From NCBI RefSeq assembly GCF_000745235.1, contig NZ_JQNL01000001.1, positions 3,466,001 through 3,530,000 of the forward strand: a stretch of DNA of 64,000 bases, written 5' to 3'. Positions 63,460 to 64,000 of this stretch are shown piece after piece. Under the pieces are notes generated by a model. The model was given only the letters and a program-made list of their open reading frames with translations. It had not been told where the DNA came from and searched no databases. A program made the translations under genes and the position numbers. This DNA comes from Luteibacter mycovicinus. GTDB taxonomy: Bacteria; Pseudomonadota; Gammaproteobacteria; Xanthomonadales; Rhodanobacteraceae. The first letter of the stretch is position 1. Each line of letters opens with the position of its first letter.

Positions 63460-64000
63460 ATGAGCGGACGCAAAGACAACCACGATCACGACCATCGCGG
63501 TCGCACCGAGCCGACGCTCGGCCGGCTGGATGACCTCGACCGTCCGGCCGCGCCGGTGGACGACGGCCTGCCTCACATCGTCGTCGACGAGCCGCGTCGG
63601 CGTACGGGCGGACCCACGCCACCGCCGCCACGGCGCGAGCGCAAACGCGGCTGGCTCATTCCGGTGCTGGTCCTCTTGCTCATCGGTGGCGTCACCGGCC
63701 TGTGGTTGCAGCAGGACCGGCTGCGCAATCTGATGCCGGCGACGGAGCTCAACGATCTCCTCGGTCAGGCCAATCAGGCCCTCGCGGCCGGCAAGCTCGA
63801 TGGCACGGCGGGTGACAGCGCCCGCGAACTGTTCGAGAAGGCGCGTGACCAGCAGCCCGACAGCGATCAGGCGCGCGACGGCCTGCGCCGCGTCGGCATG
63901 GCGGAAGTGGCTCGCGCCGACGCGGCCCTCAGCGCGGGCAACCTCGACGAAGCCGAAGCCGCGCTCAACGTCGCCCGCGAACTGCTCGGCGGTGGCAGCG
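63460..64000 (+). CDS. membrane protein with TPR-like region, 5' part
   Basis: The first 180 residues of a gene that continues past the right edge. A His/Asp/Arg-rich cytoplasmic head (RKDNHDHDHRGR, PTPPPPRRERKRG) precedes one transmembrane helix (WLIPVLVLLLIGGVTGLWL) and a helical periplasmic region with repeated A-x-N-x-A-L-x-A-G-x-L motifs (QANQALAAGKLDGTAGDSARELFEKARDQQPD; ADAALSAGNLDEAEAALNVARELL), which resemble TPRs. I cannot name it. It lies 72 bp after purT, in the same direction. Confidence 0.7.
   Translation, partial: MSGRKDNHDHDHRGRTEPTLGRLDDLDRPAAPVDDGLPHIVVDEPRRRTGGPTPPPPRRERKRGWLIPVLVLLLIGGVTGLWLQQDRLRNLMPATELNDLLGQANQALAAGKLDGTAGDSARELFEKARDQQPDSDQARDGLRRVGMAEVARADAALSAGNLDEAEAALNVARELLGGGS

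Overview
The window looks like a chromosomal segment of a GC-rich gammaproteobacterium of the Xanthomonadales/Rhodanobacteraceae type (Luteibacter or Dyella-like). This rests on the high GC content, the gene order leuS-lptE-holA-nadD-rsfS-rlmH-maf-rng-yhdP-tldD, the split pqiA genes, the DUF3106 sigma-factor operon and the Xanthomonadales-style secreted proteases. The genus is inferred. No rRNA, tRNA, CRISPR array, phage or insertion sequence was seen.

Layout. 1-3.1 kb: 5' part of an M61 aminopeptidase, two small thioesterase/SnoaL-like genes and a CnoX-type thioredoxin chaperone. 3.3-6.8 kb: a pqiA-pqiA-pqiB-pqiC lipid-transport operon with four-base overlaps. 6.8-7.3 kb: two inverted copies of an 84-bp hairpin repeat. 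7.3-19.3 kb: a long housekeeping run (leuS to yhdP) for leucyl-tRNA charging, LPS export, replication, NAD synthesis, ribosome silencing and methylation, RNA processing and outer-membrane phospholipid traffic. 19.3-30 kb: an accessory stretch between two REP-type repeats. It holds a sterol-desaturase-like hydroxylase, tldD and a 7.1-kb gene for a 2377-residue secreted protein that joins a GH2-like module, Ig domains, three discoidin (CBM32-like) domains, a DUF1566 domain and a C-terminal GH64 beta-1,3-glucanase. 30-32.4 kb: yjgA, a DUF1653 gene and pmbA/tldE, the TldD partner. 33-37.3 kb: a leftward block of accA, NYN-domain gene, tilS, xseB and ispA. 37.5-42.8 kb: dnaE flanked by two small secreted proteins with similar N-termini. 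42.8-47.1 kb: Nudix hydrolase, nitroreductase, 5'-3' exonuclease and an ECF sigma/anti-sigma/DUF3106 operon. 47.3-52 kb: sufT, a DUF4279 gene and two secreted proteases (M4 and S8). 52-57.4 kb: a small asparaginase-domain protein, AidB-like flavoprotein, DUF2069-wrbA, and a yihY-tlpA-acyP operon. 57.4-58.9 kb: a PCuAC/Sco copper-delivery pair diverging from a DUF423 gene across a 16-bp palindrome. 58.9-62.1 kb: tandem paralogous transglutaminase-fold proteins. 62.2-64 kb: purT and the start of a membrane protein.

Most genes are ordinary and recognisable. The most unusual content is the GH2-like/GH64 fusion inserted between tldD and the yjgA/pmbA cluster, and a family of 84-bp hairpin repeats (three copies) in which the arms covary while a 46-bp centre is nearly constant. 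In two places the REP repeat also supplies the stop codon of a housekeeping gene. The fusion enzyme, the M4 and S8 proteases and the small secreted proteins suggest a lifestyle in which polymers, possibly fungal cell walls, are degraded outside the cell; that is inference from domain content.
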